DNA from: Actinomycetota bacterium
GTDB lineage: Bacteria > Actinomycetota > Thermoleophilia > RBG-16-64-13
Reading direction: 5' to 3'
Length of the DNA stretch: 36,428 nucleotides
Assembly (NCBI GenBank): GCA_012514635.1
Contig: JAAYZX010000115.1
Span: forward strand, 1-36,428
The notes below the pieces were generated by a model. That model was not told the DNA's origin. It worked only from the letters and a program-made list of their open reading frames with translations, and did no database searches. Shown here in pieces: positions 1-7,419 of the stretch (its first letter is position 1; every line of letters starts with the position of its first letter). Position numbers and translations under genes: made by a program.

Positions 1-945
1 ACGCTTCTGTAGGATGGCAATACGGGTCTCGAGATCCGGAGGTTGGATGTCGGTGATGAGACCCCACTCGAAACGAGAGACCAGACGATCCTCGAGAGTT
101 TGAAGTGCTTTGGGATGCCGGTCACAGGTTAGGACGATCTGTTTGCCGGCTTCGTATAGCGCATTAAATGTGTGGAAAAATTCCTCCTGCGTCTGCTCTT
201 TGCGCTCTAAGAACTGCACATCGTCTATAAGTAGGACGTCGTTGGTGCGATAGCGCCGCTTGAATCCCTCAATGCTGTCATCACGCAAGGAATTGATGAA
301 GTCGTTTGTGAAGACCTCAATAGTAACGAAGCGGACTTTCAGTTCTGGAGTATTGCGCAGAACATAGTGACCAATGGCTTGAAGGAGATGAGTCTTGCCG
401 AGACCTACGCCGCCGTATATGAAGAGAGGATTATAGTTGGTCCCGGGTGACTCTGCTGTGGCGAGAGCGGCGGCATGCGCAAAACGATTGGACGGGCCGG
501 TGACAAAGCTTTCAAATGTGTATTTCTCATTGAGTCCCACCACAGGTCCGGCGCCGGGAGACGCAGCAGGCGGCATGTTTGCTCTTTTATCTGCACGAAC
601 GGTGCCGCCGTCAGAGGAGGAGTCCTGCGTACCATCAGGATCGTTGCCCTCATTTTCGGAGTCGTCGCTGCGACCAAGCTTGTGAGCTAAGTCCGGCGAC
701 ACGACAATACGACACTCAACATTGTCGCCCAGTACTTCGCTAAGTGAGTCTTCTATAAGCGTGGCAAAACGCGTTTGAATCCAGTCTCGAGCAAAATCTG
801 ACGTGACTCCTACCAGGAAGGCGTCATCCAGGAAGCCAAGACCGGCAGTAGGCCCAAACCAGATACGGAACGTCCCTTCGTTGAGCCGCTGGGAGATGAG
901 GGCCAGGGTCTCCTTCCATATGACGTCAGCGTGGTGAGTCTCCAC
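1..945 (-). CDS. dnaA: Chromosomal replication initiator DnaA (3' part cut by window edge)
   Basis: DnaA binds DnaA boxes at oriC and opens the duplex using ATP. The window holds 315 codons from the start; the DNA-binding C-terminus lies beyond the left edge. The reading frame is open from 945 to 1. Domain I is at residues 1-80. A variable acidic linker follows. The AAA+ domain has Walker A (GGVGLGKTH, residues 178-186) and Walker B (LLIDDVQF, about 238-245), followed by the DnaA-typical [16 protein letters not shown] at the truncated end. The start is GTG at 945, chosen because GGAGG lies 6 nt upstream and because domain I begins there. The gene follows the GHKL ATPase gene with a 39-nt gap, so the two are probably cotranscribed away from oriC. 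The family assignment is secure. Confidence 0.97.
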   Translation of the reverse strand, partial: METHHADVIWKETLALISQRLNEGTFRIWFGPTAGLGFLDDAFLVGVTSDFARDWIQTRFATLIEDSLSEVLGDNVECRIVVSPDLAHKLGRSDDSENEGNDPDGTQDSSSDGGTVRADKRANMPPAASPGAGPVVGLNEKYTFESFVTGPSNRFAHAAALATAESPGTNYNPLFIYGGVGLGKTHLLQAIGHYVLRNTPELKVRFVTIEVFTNDFINSLRDDSIEGFKRRYRTNDVLLIDDVQFLERKEQTQEEFFHTFNALYEAGKQIVLTCDRHPKALQTLEDRLVSRFEWGLITDIQPPDLETRIAILQKR

Positions 946-984
946 AGGCAACCTCCGGTCGCGTTCTCTCGCGGGGGGAGGTAT

Positions 985-1779
985 CTATAGTACCCCGTCC
1001 AAGTAATGAAGTCCCTCTTTCGTGATCGAACGCTTGCCGTCGGCTGCCGACAGGACCAAGCCCAGCGTCTCCAGAGCCACGAGATCTCGGTATGAGGTAG
1101 AAGCGGAGATTGACAACTCCTTGCCGATGCGAGAGGGCCCACTGGAGCCCAGCTCCAGCAGTAGAAATAGAATTTTTATTTGGCGCTCGGGGAGTGTCGG
1201 TCTGATTGCGGTGCGGACTGCGGGCGCCGGGTCCTCACCAACGGCGGGTAGGGACAGAGTGACCACAGTACCTTGGCCCAGATTGTCCTCGATATCCAGA
1301 ATGCCTTTCATCAGAGAGAGGGATTCGTGAGCGACAGGTAAACCGGAGCCAACTCCTTTGATAAAGCGTTTGATTTCCGGACCGGCTGTAGAGAACCCTG
1401 GAAGCAAAGCCTTCTCTTTCTCTGGGATTCCCGGGCCACGATCGGCGATGCGTATGGTGTTGCCGTCGTCTAGGATGGTGATGACTACGTCTGCAAACCA
1501 CGCGTGAATGAGATTCTCGATGACTTCGCGGAGGATGGTGTACGGAACCTTGCTGCCCTGTTGCTTGGCAAGGTCGTACGTACGGGATGCCAGAGCGTCG
1601 ATGAGGTCGGGGAGTTCAGCTTCGGGAACGGAGACCACGCGTGGGGGGGCGGTGGCGCTGTCATACACGGCTATGCGCGGAGCCGTCTCGTCCATGCCGG
1701 GCGGCTCCATTCCGACGCGATCCTGACCTTCTAAGATCTGTTGCCTAATCTCGTCTACGAACACGTGATTTCTCACCAT
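985..1779 (-). CDS. GHKL-type ATPase with C-terminal winged-helix domain, upstream of dnaA
   Basis: This predicted cytoplasmic ATP-binding protein (about 264 aa) has no recognised name. From the start at 1779, the histidine-kinase-type ATPase fold shows an N-box (REVIEN, residues 84-89), G1 (DRGPGI, 113-118), G2 (GVGSGL, 142-147) and G3 (GQGT, 168-171). There is no phospho-accepting H-box and no membrane segment, so it is not a normal sensor kinase. The last 70 residues look like a winged helix-turn-helix (RIGKELSISASTSYRDLVALETLGLV). The frame stays open back to 2019, but that extension would run through a consensus DnaA box and encodes unconvincing sequence, so the ATG at 1779 is preferred; a GTG at 1776 or the ATG in MEPPGMDE is possible. 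The gene lies directly beside oriC and in line with dnaA, which suggests a role in controlling dnaA or initiation (inference). Confidence 0.8.
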   Translation of the reverse strand: MVRNHVFVDEIRQQILEGQDRVGMEPPGMDETAPRIAVYDSATAPPRVVSVPEAELPDLIDALASRTYDLAKQQGSKVPYTILREVIENLIHAWFADVVITILDDGNTIRIADRGPGIPEKEKALLPGFSTAGPEIKRFIKGVGSGLPVAHESLSLMKGILDIEDNLGQGTVVTLSLPAVGEDPAPAVRTAIRPTLPERQIKILFLLLELGSSGPSRIGKELSISASTSYRDLVALETLGLVLSAADGKRSITKEGLHYLDGVL

Positions 1780-1859
1780 CTCCGGTCGTTCTTCTGGTCG
1801 GCAAGGCGCACGGCAGATGCCGGTACCGCCCGCTGCAGAACGGATGAAACCCACCGTTA

Positions 1860-2110
1860 TTCTATCCGTGACCGACGTTGTTTTCCACAGACTGTAGCTT
1901 TGCAGGCGCCCGCAAATTGCGGTAGGAAGAGACTGATCAAGACGATGTTCGCAAACTCTTGACCGGACAGTGGTCCCCAATTTGCAGGGAAATTTTGAGT
2001 TATCCACAGAACATTCCACAGCTGTTGATAATCAAGCCCGAGTTTCCGTTGCGCTTGCCTGTAACTATGCGGAATTTGAGGAAAGTGTGGACAAACCTAT
2101 TTCATGTCCG
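1860..2110. other. oriC: Probable oriC: cluster of DnaA boxes
   Basis: This gene-free interval between the minus-strand GHKL/dnaA unit and plus-strand rpmH holds a consensus DnaA box TTATCCACA at 2000-2008. It also holds CATTCCACA at 2012-2020, TTATCAACA on the minus strand at 2023-2031, TTGTCCACA on the minus strand at 2086-2094 and TTTTCCACA at 1881-1889. The block around 1990-2035 is more AT-rich than its surroundings and could serve as the unwinding region. Position beside dnaA and rpmH is the usual bacterial arrangement. The whole gene-free stretch is 1780-2319; outside the boxes and the rpmH promoter I see nothing further in it. Confidence 0.85.
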
Positions 2111-2201
2111 TCCCGCTGAACGGTCTGGAACGGCAGAATCTACAAACGGGATTCAGGATGACGTTCCGGGACGGCGTGGGAGCGTGCTGCGGTGTGCTGC
2201 G

Positions 2202-2230
2202 TTGACCGTGTCGTCGGCCATGCGTATACT
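2202..2230 (+). promoter_or_regulatory. Promoter of the rpmH-rnpA-yidD-yidC run
   Basis: TTGACC at 2202-2207 and TATACT at 2225-2230 are separated by 17 nt, a near-consensus housekeeping sigma promoter about 90 nt before the rpmH start codon. Confidence 0.75.
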
Positions 2231-2319
2231 TCACTTCCTTTGCGGAGGCCGTGTGGATTGGTGTGGCGTGCTCCGCTGGAGACCAGAAGCGTATCCGTCC
2301 AACCCAAAGGTTCGGGACA

Positions 2320-2454
2320 GTGAAGAGAACATATCAGCCTAACAAGAGAAAGCGCAGCAAGACCCATGGGTTCCGCGTGCGCATGAGCACGGCTGCAGGC
2401 CGCGCCATTATCAAGCGGCGGAGGCAGAAGGGCCGTAAACGTCTTTCGGTCTGA
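2320..2454 (+). CDS. rpmH: 50S ribosomal protein L34
   Basis: L34 is a very small basic protein of the large ribosomal subunit. The 44-residue product begins with [18 protein letters not shown] and ends in the Arg/Lys-rich KGRKRLSV tail, which covers the complete family. The GTG at 2320 is chosen as start because L34 proteins begin precisely at M-KRTYQP; the frame remains open upstream to 2251 but that part is not L34-like. rnpA follows 7 nt downstream, the universal rpmH-rnpA pairing next to oriC. Confidence 0.97.
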   Translation: MKRTYQPNKRKRSKTHGFRVRMSTAAGRAIIKRRRQKGRKRLSV

Positions 2455-2461
2455 CGGGACG

Positions 2462-2863
2462 GTGCTCCGGCGCAGGAACCGTCTGTCCCGATCGCGGGAC
2501 TTCGAGCGTGTATACAGAGTTGGACGGTCAGTTGCCAACCGATATGTTGTGTTGTATTACTTTCCTCGCTCGGCGGAAGAGACGGCAGGCGACGTGCCTG
2601 AACCGCAGGACGTCCGCGTTGGATTTTCAGTGTCCAAGCGCATCGGGACGGCGGTGGAGCGCAATAAGATCAAGCGCTCTCTGCGAGAGGTATTCTTCGT
2701 GAGCGAACATCAGGTGAAGAAAGGGTTCGACCTTGTCTTTATAGCGCGTACGGATCTCCGCACGCTTCTCGAAGAGCAGGGCAATGAAGCTGTGAGGGCC
2801 AAAATGCTGGAGGTTCTAAGAAAAGGGAACCTTCTGGTACCGACTGAGGGGGAGGGCCGGTGA
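2462..2863 (+). CDS. rnpA: Ribonuclease P protein component
   Basis: This is the protein subunit of RNase P, which helps the catalytic RNA bind the 5' leader of precursor tRNAs. The product is 133 aa, slightly longer than the usual 110-125, with an extra acidic stretch near residues 38-50. The family RNR signature ([11 protein letters not shown], residues 66-76) follows the conserved [10 protein letters not shown] strand, and the N-terminus has the usual [11 protein letters not shown]. The start is GTG at 2462. Its end overlaps the yidD start by 4 nt (GTGA), indicating translational coupling. Confidence 0.96.
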   Translation: MLRRRNRLSRSRDFERVYRVGRSVANRYVVLYYFPRSAEETAGDVPEPQDVRVGFSVSKRIGTAVERNKIKRSLREVFFVSEHQVKKGFDLVFIARTDLRTLLEEQGNEAVRAKMLEVLRKGNLLVPTEGEGR

Positions 2864-3147
2864 AGGCGCGGGCTTTCCTGATTCTGTTGGTTCGTGCTTA
2901 CCAACGGTGGATTTCTCCCTTCATACCGGCTCGCTGCCGTTTCTATCCTTCGTGTTCGCAATACGCCGTAGATGCAATCAGACAATACGGGGTGATCCGT
3001 GGCCTCATCCTCGGGATCTGGCGGATTATGCGCTGCAACCCGTTCAATTACGGAGGGTATGATCCGGTGTCGGCCCAACGAGTGTTCCCAGCCGGGGCGC
3101 GGCATAGTTCGCGGTACCCAGGGTCTGGAGCGGGGGTGTGCAGCTGA
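2860..3147 (+). CDS. yidD: Membrane protein insertion efficiency factor YidD
   Basis: YidD is a small amphipathic, membrane-associated protein that assists YidC-dependent insertion. The 95-residue product carries the diagnostic cysteine-rich core: [20 protein letters not shown] (about residues 16-35), then [13 protein letters not shown] (about 58-70). The start is the GTG at 2860, overlapping rnpA. The end overlaps the ATG of yidC (TGATG), so rnpA, yidD and yidC form a coupled series. Confidence 0.95.
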   Translation: MKARAFLILLVRAYQRWISPFIPARCRFYPSCSQYAVDAIRQYGVIRGLILGIWRIMRCNPFNYGGYDPVSAQRVFPAGARHSSRYPGSGAGVCS

Positions 3148-3926
3148 TGCAATCCATTCTGCAGCCCATCATGGATATTCTGTATGCCATTCTACAGTTT
3201 TTTCACGATAATCTAAGTTTTAGCTGGGGATGGTCCATAGTCGCATTGACGGTCATTGTTCGGATCGTGCTGCTTCCCCTTACCTACAAACAAATCAAGA
3301 GTATGCGGGCGATGCAGTTGCTCCAGCCCAAGATCAAGGAGCTGCAGGAGAAGTACAAGGGCAATCGCGAGCTCCTGAATCAGAAGCTGGCCGAGTTCTA
3401 CAAAGAGAACAAGTTCAATCCCATGGGCTCCTGCCTACCCCTTATCCTGCAGATGCCCGTCTTTTTCGCCTTGTTTTACATGCTACGGGCCCAAGAGTTT
3501 GCCGGTGACAATCATTGGCTGTGGATCGGTGCGTTTCAGAACGCGCCTGAGTGGCTTCACATCGCTGACAATATCACGCAGTTCGATCTACCGCTGATCC
3601 TGCTGTATGTAGCCAGCCAGTTCTTGAGTTCTTTAATGATGTCGGGAAAAGACCCCACGCAGAAGATGATGATGTACATAATGCCTATCGGTATTGGCAT
3701 CATCACCTACATCGGCAGGTGGCCGGCAGGCCTGTTGCTGTATTGGTTCACGTCTAATATCTGGACCATTGCGCAACAGTTCGTGATCATGAGAATAGTC
3801 AAGGCGCCGGAGCCGGTGGCCGCGGTGCCTGAAGGGAAGAAGGGCGCAATTGAAGCCAGAAAGAGCGCACCCGCGAGGAAGAAAACCGCAGCGAAAACCC
3901 GAGCGGCCAAGGGTGGCAAGAGCTAG
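3147..3926 (+). CDS. yidC: Membrane protein insertase YidC/Oxa1
   Basis: YidC inserts and folds inner-membrane proteins, alone or with SecYEG. The product (about 259 aa) is the short form without the large periplasmic P1 domain, as in Gram-positive and actinobacterial lineages. The first membrane segment is followed by the conserved R in VIVRIVLLPLT, then a coiled hairpin rich in Lys/Glu/Gln (QPKIKELQEKYKG), then the FNPMGSCLPLILQMPVFFALF segment split around a Cys, and two further membrane spans. The tail is Lys/Arg-rich and probably binds the ribosome. I prefer ATG 3147, overlapping the yidD stop, although GTG 3138 is in frame. There is no lipobox. Confidence 0.95.
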   Translation: MQSILQPIMDILYAILQFFHDNLSFSWGWSIVALTVIVRIVLLPLTYKQIKSMRAMQLLQPKIKELQEKYKGNRELLNQKLAEFYKENKFNPMGSCLPLILQMPVFFALFYMLRAQEFAGDNHWLWIGAFQNAPEWLHIADNITQFDLPLILLYVASQFLSSLMMSGKDPTQKMMMYIMPIGIGIITYIGRWPAGLLLYWFTSNIWTIAQQFVIMRIVKAPEPVAAVPEGKKGAIEARKSAPARKKTAAKTRAAKGGKS

Positions 3927-4635
3927 TGGCCCAAGCGTAACCATGGCCGTGCAACGGGCACTGGCGGAGCTCGATATAGCTCCCGGAGAGCTCCGCGAAG
4001 ATCAATACGCGGTGGAGGTGCTTGTCCAGCCCGAAGAAGGTTTCATGGGAGTGGAGGGGACGGACGCTCTCGTGGAGGTGCGGTTGACGCTGGACGACTC
4101 AGAACTGCCCGCTTTCCTCGCCAACGATGAGGACTTGGAAGATGGGCCGGACGATGAAGAGCTTGACGAGGTCTACATGCAGCCCGAAGCCGGTTCAACC
4201 AGGTTGCGTGAGCTTCTGTCCATCGTGCTCACCCATCTCGGGATAGACGGAAAGATCCGCATTGTGGAGCGGGCGGACGCGATATCGGCGGACATCAGCG
4301 GCGAGGATCTCGGCATCCTTATCGGGAAAAGAGGGCAGACAATCGACGCTTTGGAGTACCTGGCCAACGTGGCCCTCTATCCGAATCCGGCAGCGCGTAA
4401 ACAGGTGCGGATCGACGCGGAAGGATACAAGAAACGTCGACAGGCGGGCATAGAGCGCATCGCTCTTAAAAGGGCGGAGGAAGCGGTGAGGCGTGGGCGC
4501 TCGGTGCAGCTGGAGCCAATGACAGCGGCGGAACGCAAGATTGTCCACTTGGCGCTCAAGGACTGGCAGGATGTCGTAACGGAGAGCCGGGGAAGAGAGC
4601 CTTCTCGGGCCGTGGTGATATCGCCTGTGCGCTGA
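3913..4635 (+). CDS. jag: Jag/KhpB RNA-binding protein (Jag-N, KH, R3H)
   Basis: This RNA-binding protein, called Jag, EloR or KhpB, affects cell elongation and division in Firmicutes; its role here is unknown. The order is a Jag_N domain at the start (VQRALAELDI...GFMGVEG), an acidic linker, a KH domain with the GKRG loop (LIGKRGQTIDALEYL), and an R3H domain with ERKIVHLAL and GREPSRAVVI. The start is uncertain: the frame opens at 3850, inside yidC. GTG 3913 gives a complete Jag_N domain and a 14-nt overlap with yidC, while ATG 3943 would cut into that domain. The yidC-jag pairing is standard. Confidence 0.9.
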   Translation: MARASGPSVTMAVQRALAELDIAPGELREDQYAVEVLVQPEEGFMGVEGTDALVEVRLTLDDSELPAFLANDEDLEDGPDDEELDEVYMQPEAGSTRLRELLSIVLTHLGIDGKIRIVERADAISADISGEDLGILIGKRGQTIDALEYLANVALYPNPAARKQVRIDAEGYKKRRQAGIERIALKRAEEAVRRGRSVQLEPMTAAERKIVHLALKDWQDVVTESRGREPSRAVVISPVR

Positions 4636-4688
4636 CTCAGCTTTCGGCCCGCCCGAGAATTCTGCGCAGGGATTGGGGCTGACTGATT

Positions 4689-6182
4689 GTGGTCGATTAT
4701 TACACTCACGACACCATAGTCGCACTCGCTACACCGCCGGGAATGGGAGCCATTGGAGTGGTGCGGCTGAGTGGTTCGACAGCCTTGGAGATAGCGGATA
4801 AAGTCTTCCGCGCCGGTCGAGGGACTCCGCTATCCAGAGCCGACTCTCACCGGCTAACCCATGGCCATATCGTGGCCGCGGAATCCGGTCAGATCGTGGA
4901 CGAAGTGTTGCTCGCGGTTATGTACGGCCCGCATACATACACGCGCGAAGATATGGTGGAGATCGATTGTCACGGTGGCCTTGCCGCGCAGCGAGACATA
5001 GTTCGTACGCTCATCGCTGCGGGGGCGCGGCCGGCGGAACCGGGTGAGTTCACCAGGCGGGCGTTTCTGAACGGACGCATAGACCTGACACAGGCGGAGG
5101 CGGTTGCCGCGATCGTGCGTGCGCAGACGTCGGTGGCCCTGCGGGCGGCGGTGCGACAGCTGGAGGGAGGGTTAGCACAGCGCCTCCGAGGCCTCCGGGG
5201 GCGGTTGCTGGGTGTGCTGGCGCAATTGGAGGCCCAAATTGACTTTTCGGATGAGGACCCGGGGGATCTAAATCGTCCGGCGTTGGCGGAGGAGCTGGGC
5301 AAGATAGGTGCGGAGTTGGACGCTCTGTTGGCCACGTCCTTCTTAGGGCGGATGCTTGATAAGGGCGTACGCGTTGCCATTGTGGGGCGGCCCAACGTGG
5401 GCAAGTCCAGCCTGTTGAACGCGTTGGTTATGCGTGATCGGGCGATAGTGTCGGAGGTTCCCGGCACTACGCGGGATACGGTAGAGGAGTCTATTGAAAT
5501 AGCCGGACTCCCCGTGTGTCTGGTGGATACGGCCGGCCTGCGGGTCACCGGGGATCGTGTAGAGCGGGAAGGAGTGGAGCGGGCACACGGAGCACTCGAC
5601 AGTGCCGACGCGGTGTTGGTGGTGTTGGACCTCTCCGAGGAGGCGGCGGAGGAGTATGGGACAACCGAAGCGTTAGAAACGAAAGGGAAGGATCAGGCGG
5701 ACATTGTCGGCCCTCCCCATAGACTGGGTGATCTCGGTTTCGATCCCGAGAGGACCATCCTGGTAGGCAACAAAGAAGATTTGGTGTCGTCGGGCGAGAA
5801 GGTAAGGGGCACGGACGTGCGATTTGCAGAGGTCCTGCGCTTGGAGGGCATCCACGGAGAAGAGAGCCCTCGGTGTGTGGTCTCGGCTAAGAATGGGTCG
5901 GGTATTGAGGCCTTGAAAGAAACCATTCGAGAAATGATCATGGGCCCTGTCGGCGATGCGTGGCAGGAGCCGCTGTTGGCCACAGAGCGACAGAGGGTGC
6001 TGGTGGAGGAGGCAGGCACTTTTGTGGCCGTAGCAAAGGAAGGCCTTGTTCTAGGCATGTTTGAGGAGATGGTGGCAGAAGACGTGCGTTCGGCGGCCTC
6101 TAGTTTGGGGCGCATAACCGGGCAGGATCTCGTGGAGGATCTGCTGGATGAAGTCTTCAGTCGATTCTGCATCGGGAAGTAG
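4689..6182 (+). CDS. mnmE: tRNA uridine-5-carboxymethylaminomethyl(34) synthesis GTPase MnmE
   Basis: MnmE works with MnmG to modify the wobble uridine of certain tRNAs, using GTP and a folate one-carbon donor. The product is 497 aa, longer than the usual 450-460. The N-terminal folate-binding domain starts with DTIVALATPPG. The GTPase domain has G1 (GRPNVGKSS), G2 (PGTTRDT), G3 (DTAG) and G4 (NKED). The C-terminus carries the essential FCIGK motif with its catalytic Cys. The extra length is mostly an insertion between G3 and G4, a charged loop around the positions encoded by 5640-5750. The start is GTG 4689. The unusual MnmG-like gene starts inside its last codons. Confidence 0.97.
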   Translation: MVDYYTHDTIVALATPPGMGAIGVVRLSGSTALEIADKVFRAGRGTPLSRADSHRLTHGHIVAAESGQIVDEVLLAVMYGPHTYTREDMVEIDCHGGLAAQRDIVRTLIAAGARPAEPGEFTRRAFLNGRIDLTQAEAVAAIVRAQTSVALRAAVRQLEGGLAQRLRGLRGRLLGVLAQLEAQIDFSDEDPGDLNRPALAEELGKIGAELDALLATSFLGRMLDKGVRVAIVGRPNVGKSSLLNALVMRDRAIVSEVPGTTRDTVEESIEIAGLPVCLVDTAGLRVTGDRVEREGVERAHGALDSADAVLVVLDLSEEAAEEYGTTEALETKGKDQADIVGPPHRLGDLGFDPERTILVGNKEDLVSSGEKVRGTDVRFAEVLRLEGIHGEESPRCVVSAKNGSGIEALKETIREMIMGPVGDAWQEPLLATERQRVLVEEAGTFVAVAKEGLVLGMFEEMVAEDVRSAASSLGRITGQDLVEDLLDEVFSRFCIGK

Positions 6183-7419
6183 AGACGCGAGGGTGGCGGA
6201 TCGCAAGGAGAAGTTGGAGTGCGAGTCGTGTGTGGTGATCGGTGCCGGAGTTTCCGGCTGCGCCTGTGCTGCGGTGTTGGCCTCACGAGGAGTGGCGACG
6301 ACGTTGGTCAACTCTGCGCTCGATGTTACCGGCATGCCCGGCTACGGTCCGGTGCTTAGCCATGTGCGTCCGGAAGAAGCCCGTGCCGTTGTTGCCGCGC
6401 TGGATGCACTACCTATGGAGATGCGCTGCGCTTGGTTGAGCGGCTCGCTCTTGTGTCGCCCGGAGCTCACGGAGGTGGCGGGGCTGATTGTGGATCCGCG
6501 CGCGGTCTCGTTGCGTGTGAAGTGGGTGCTGGAGCAGTACCCGCAGCTGCAGTTGCGACAGGCGCTCGTGACTGCAGTGCAGGCGGATGGTGATGGCGGT
6601 TGGATTATTCGTTCGGCATTTGATGATGAGCTGAGGGCGTCGTACGTGGTGGTTGCAGTGGGCCTCAGTTTGGGTGGGCGTCTCACGGTGGGTATGCAAA
6701 CGCTCGAGGGTGGGCGGTACGGAGAGGTAGCCTCCGATGAGCTTCTCGAAGTGCTGCGGGGGCTGGGCGTCAAGTGCGAAGTGAGTAGTCTAAGTGTGGG
6801 ACACACAGAATGTGCCACGTTCACAGATTTGCCCAGCGGGTCTGTGGCCATGGAGCGACTTGACGATGCGCGGAGGAAGACGACGAAGCGAAGTAGTGCG
6901 GCAGTGTCTGCTGATCCATGGTTTGTTTGGCTTGAGGCTGTTGAGCGGTGGGGACGTGAATCAGCGGTGTGGGAAAGGGGAGTGTCGGGCGAAGAGCGGG
7001 GCCCGGCGCCACTGCTCAGCTATTCACTCGAAAGAAATGATTATGTCAGGCCGTCGTGGGCGCTGAGCGGTAGTACGCAGAATGAAGACTGTGGTGATGG
7101 AGCGAGGGACGCTGTTGTGCTCTATCCTGCAGGCCTAGCGACGGCGGAGTGGGCGACGGCGGAGCGGGCGACGGGAAACTCGGTGGACTGGGATATGCCT
7201 CAAGAGGCCCATCGGTCGCGACCGGGCTATGAAGTGCGTGCTTATGTGGTCAGGGATGTTGATGATGAGGGGCGGGTGTCGGGACTGGATGGAATCTGGG
7301 CTGTGGGGAGGGTGGCCGGTGCTTCGTCGTATGTAGAGAGCTTGGCGAGCGGGGTGAGGGCGGCCGCCGCCGTGGCGGCCGCCGCCGGCCCAACGACCTC
7401 CTGCCTGGAGAGCGAATGA
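6148..7419 (+). CDS. Degenerate MnmG-like FAD/NAD-binding paralogue
   Basis: This 423-residue Rossmann flavoprotein is of unknown function. A dinucleotide-binding fingerprint (VVIGAGVSGCACAAVL, residues 29-44) opens the protein. Comparison with the adjacent MnmG shows homology along most of its length: VVVAVGLSLGGRLTVG (167-182) matches VVLATGTFLEGKVVVG, then GGRYGEV matches AGRVGEL, RPGY (358-361) matches RPGY, and GIWAVGRVAGASSYVESLA (382-400) matches GLFAAGQINGTSGYEEAAA. The MnmG residue Cys47 (MPCNP) is replaced by Gly65 (MPGYG), and the RYCPS segment with the second catalytic Cys is absent. The C-terminal helical domain that binds tRNA and MnmE is also missing. The ATG at 6148 has GGAGG about 9 nt upstream but overlaps mnmE by 35 nt; GTG 6196 is an alternative. 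The end overlaps mnmG by 4 nt (ATGA). The small repeat TAEWATAERATG and an alanine run mark low-complexity parts. Confidence 0.85.
   Translation: MKSSVDSASGSRDARVADRKEKLECESCVVIGAGVSGCACAAVLASRGVATTLVNSALDVTGMPGYGPVLSHVRPEEARAVVAALDALPMEMRCAWLSGSLLCRPELTEVAGLIVDPRAVSLRVKWVLEQYPQLQLRQALVTAVQADGDGGWIIRSAFDDELRASYVVVAVGLSLGGRLTVGMQTLEGGRYGEVASDELLEVLRGLGVKCEVSSLSVGHTECATFTDLPSGSVAMERLDDARRKTTKRSSAAVSADPWFVWLEAVERWGRESAVWERGVSGEERGPAPLLSYSLERNDYVRPSWALSGSTQNEDCGDGARDAVVLYPAGLATAEWATAERATGNSVDWDMPQEAHRSRPGYEVRAYVVRDVDDEGRVSGLDGIWAVGRVAGASSYVESLASGVRAAAAVAAAAGPTTSCLESE

Noticed and set aside
1780-2019. Longer GHKL ATPase reaching 2019
   Set aside because: It would cross a consensus DnaA box and the added 80 residues look non-coding.
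6148-7419. TrmFO (folate-dependent MnmG relative)
   Set aside because: The length is similar, but the TrmFO hallmark CSNSLR motif is absent, and the similarity runs with the adjacent MnmG.
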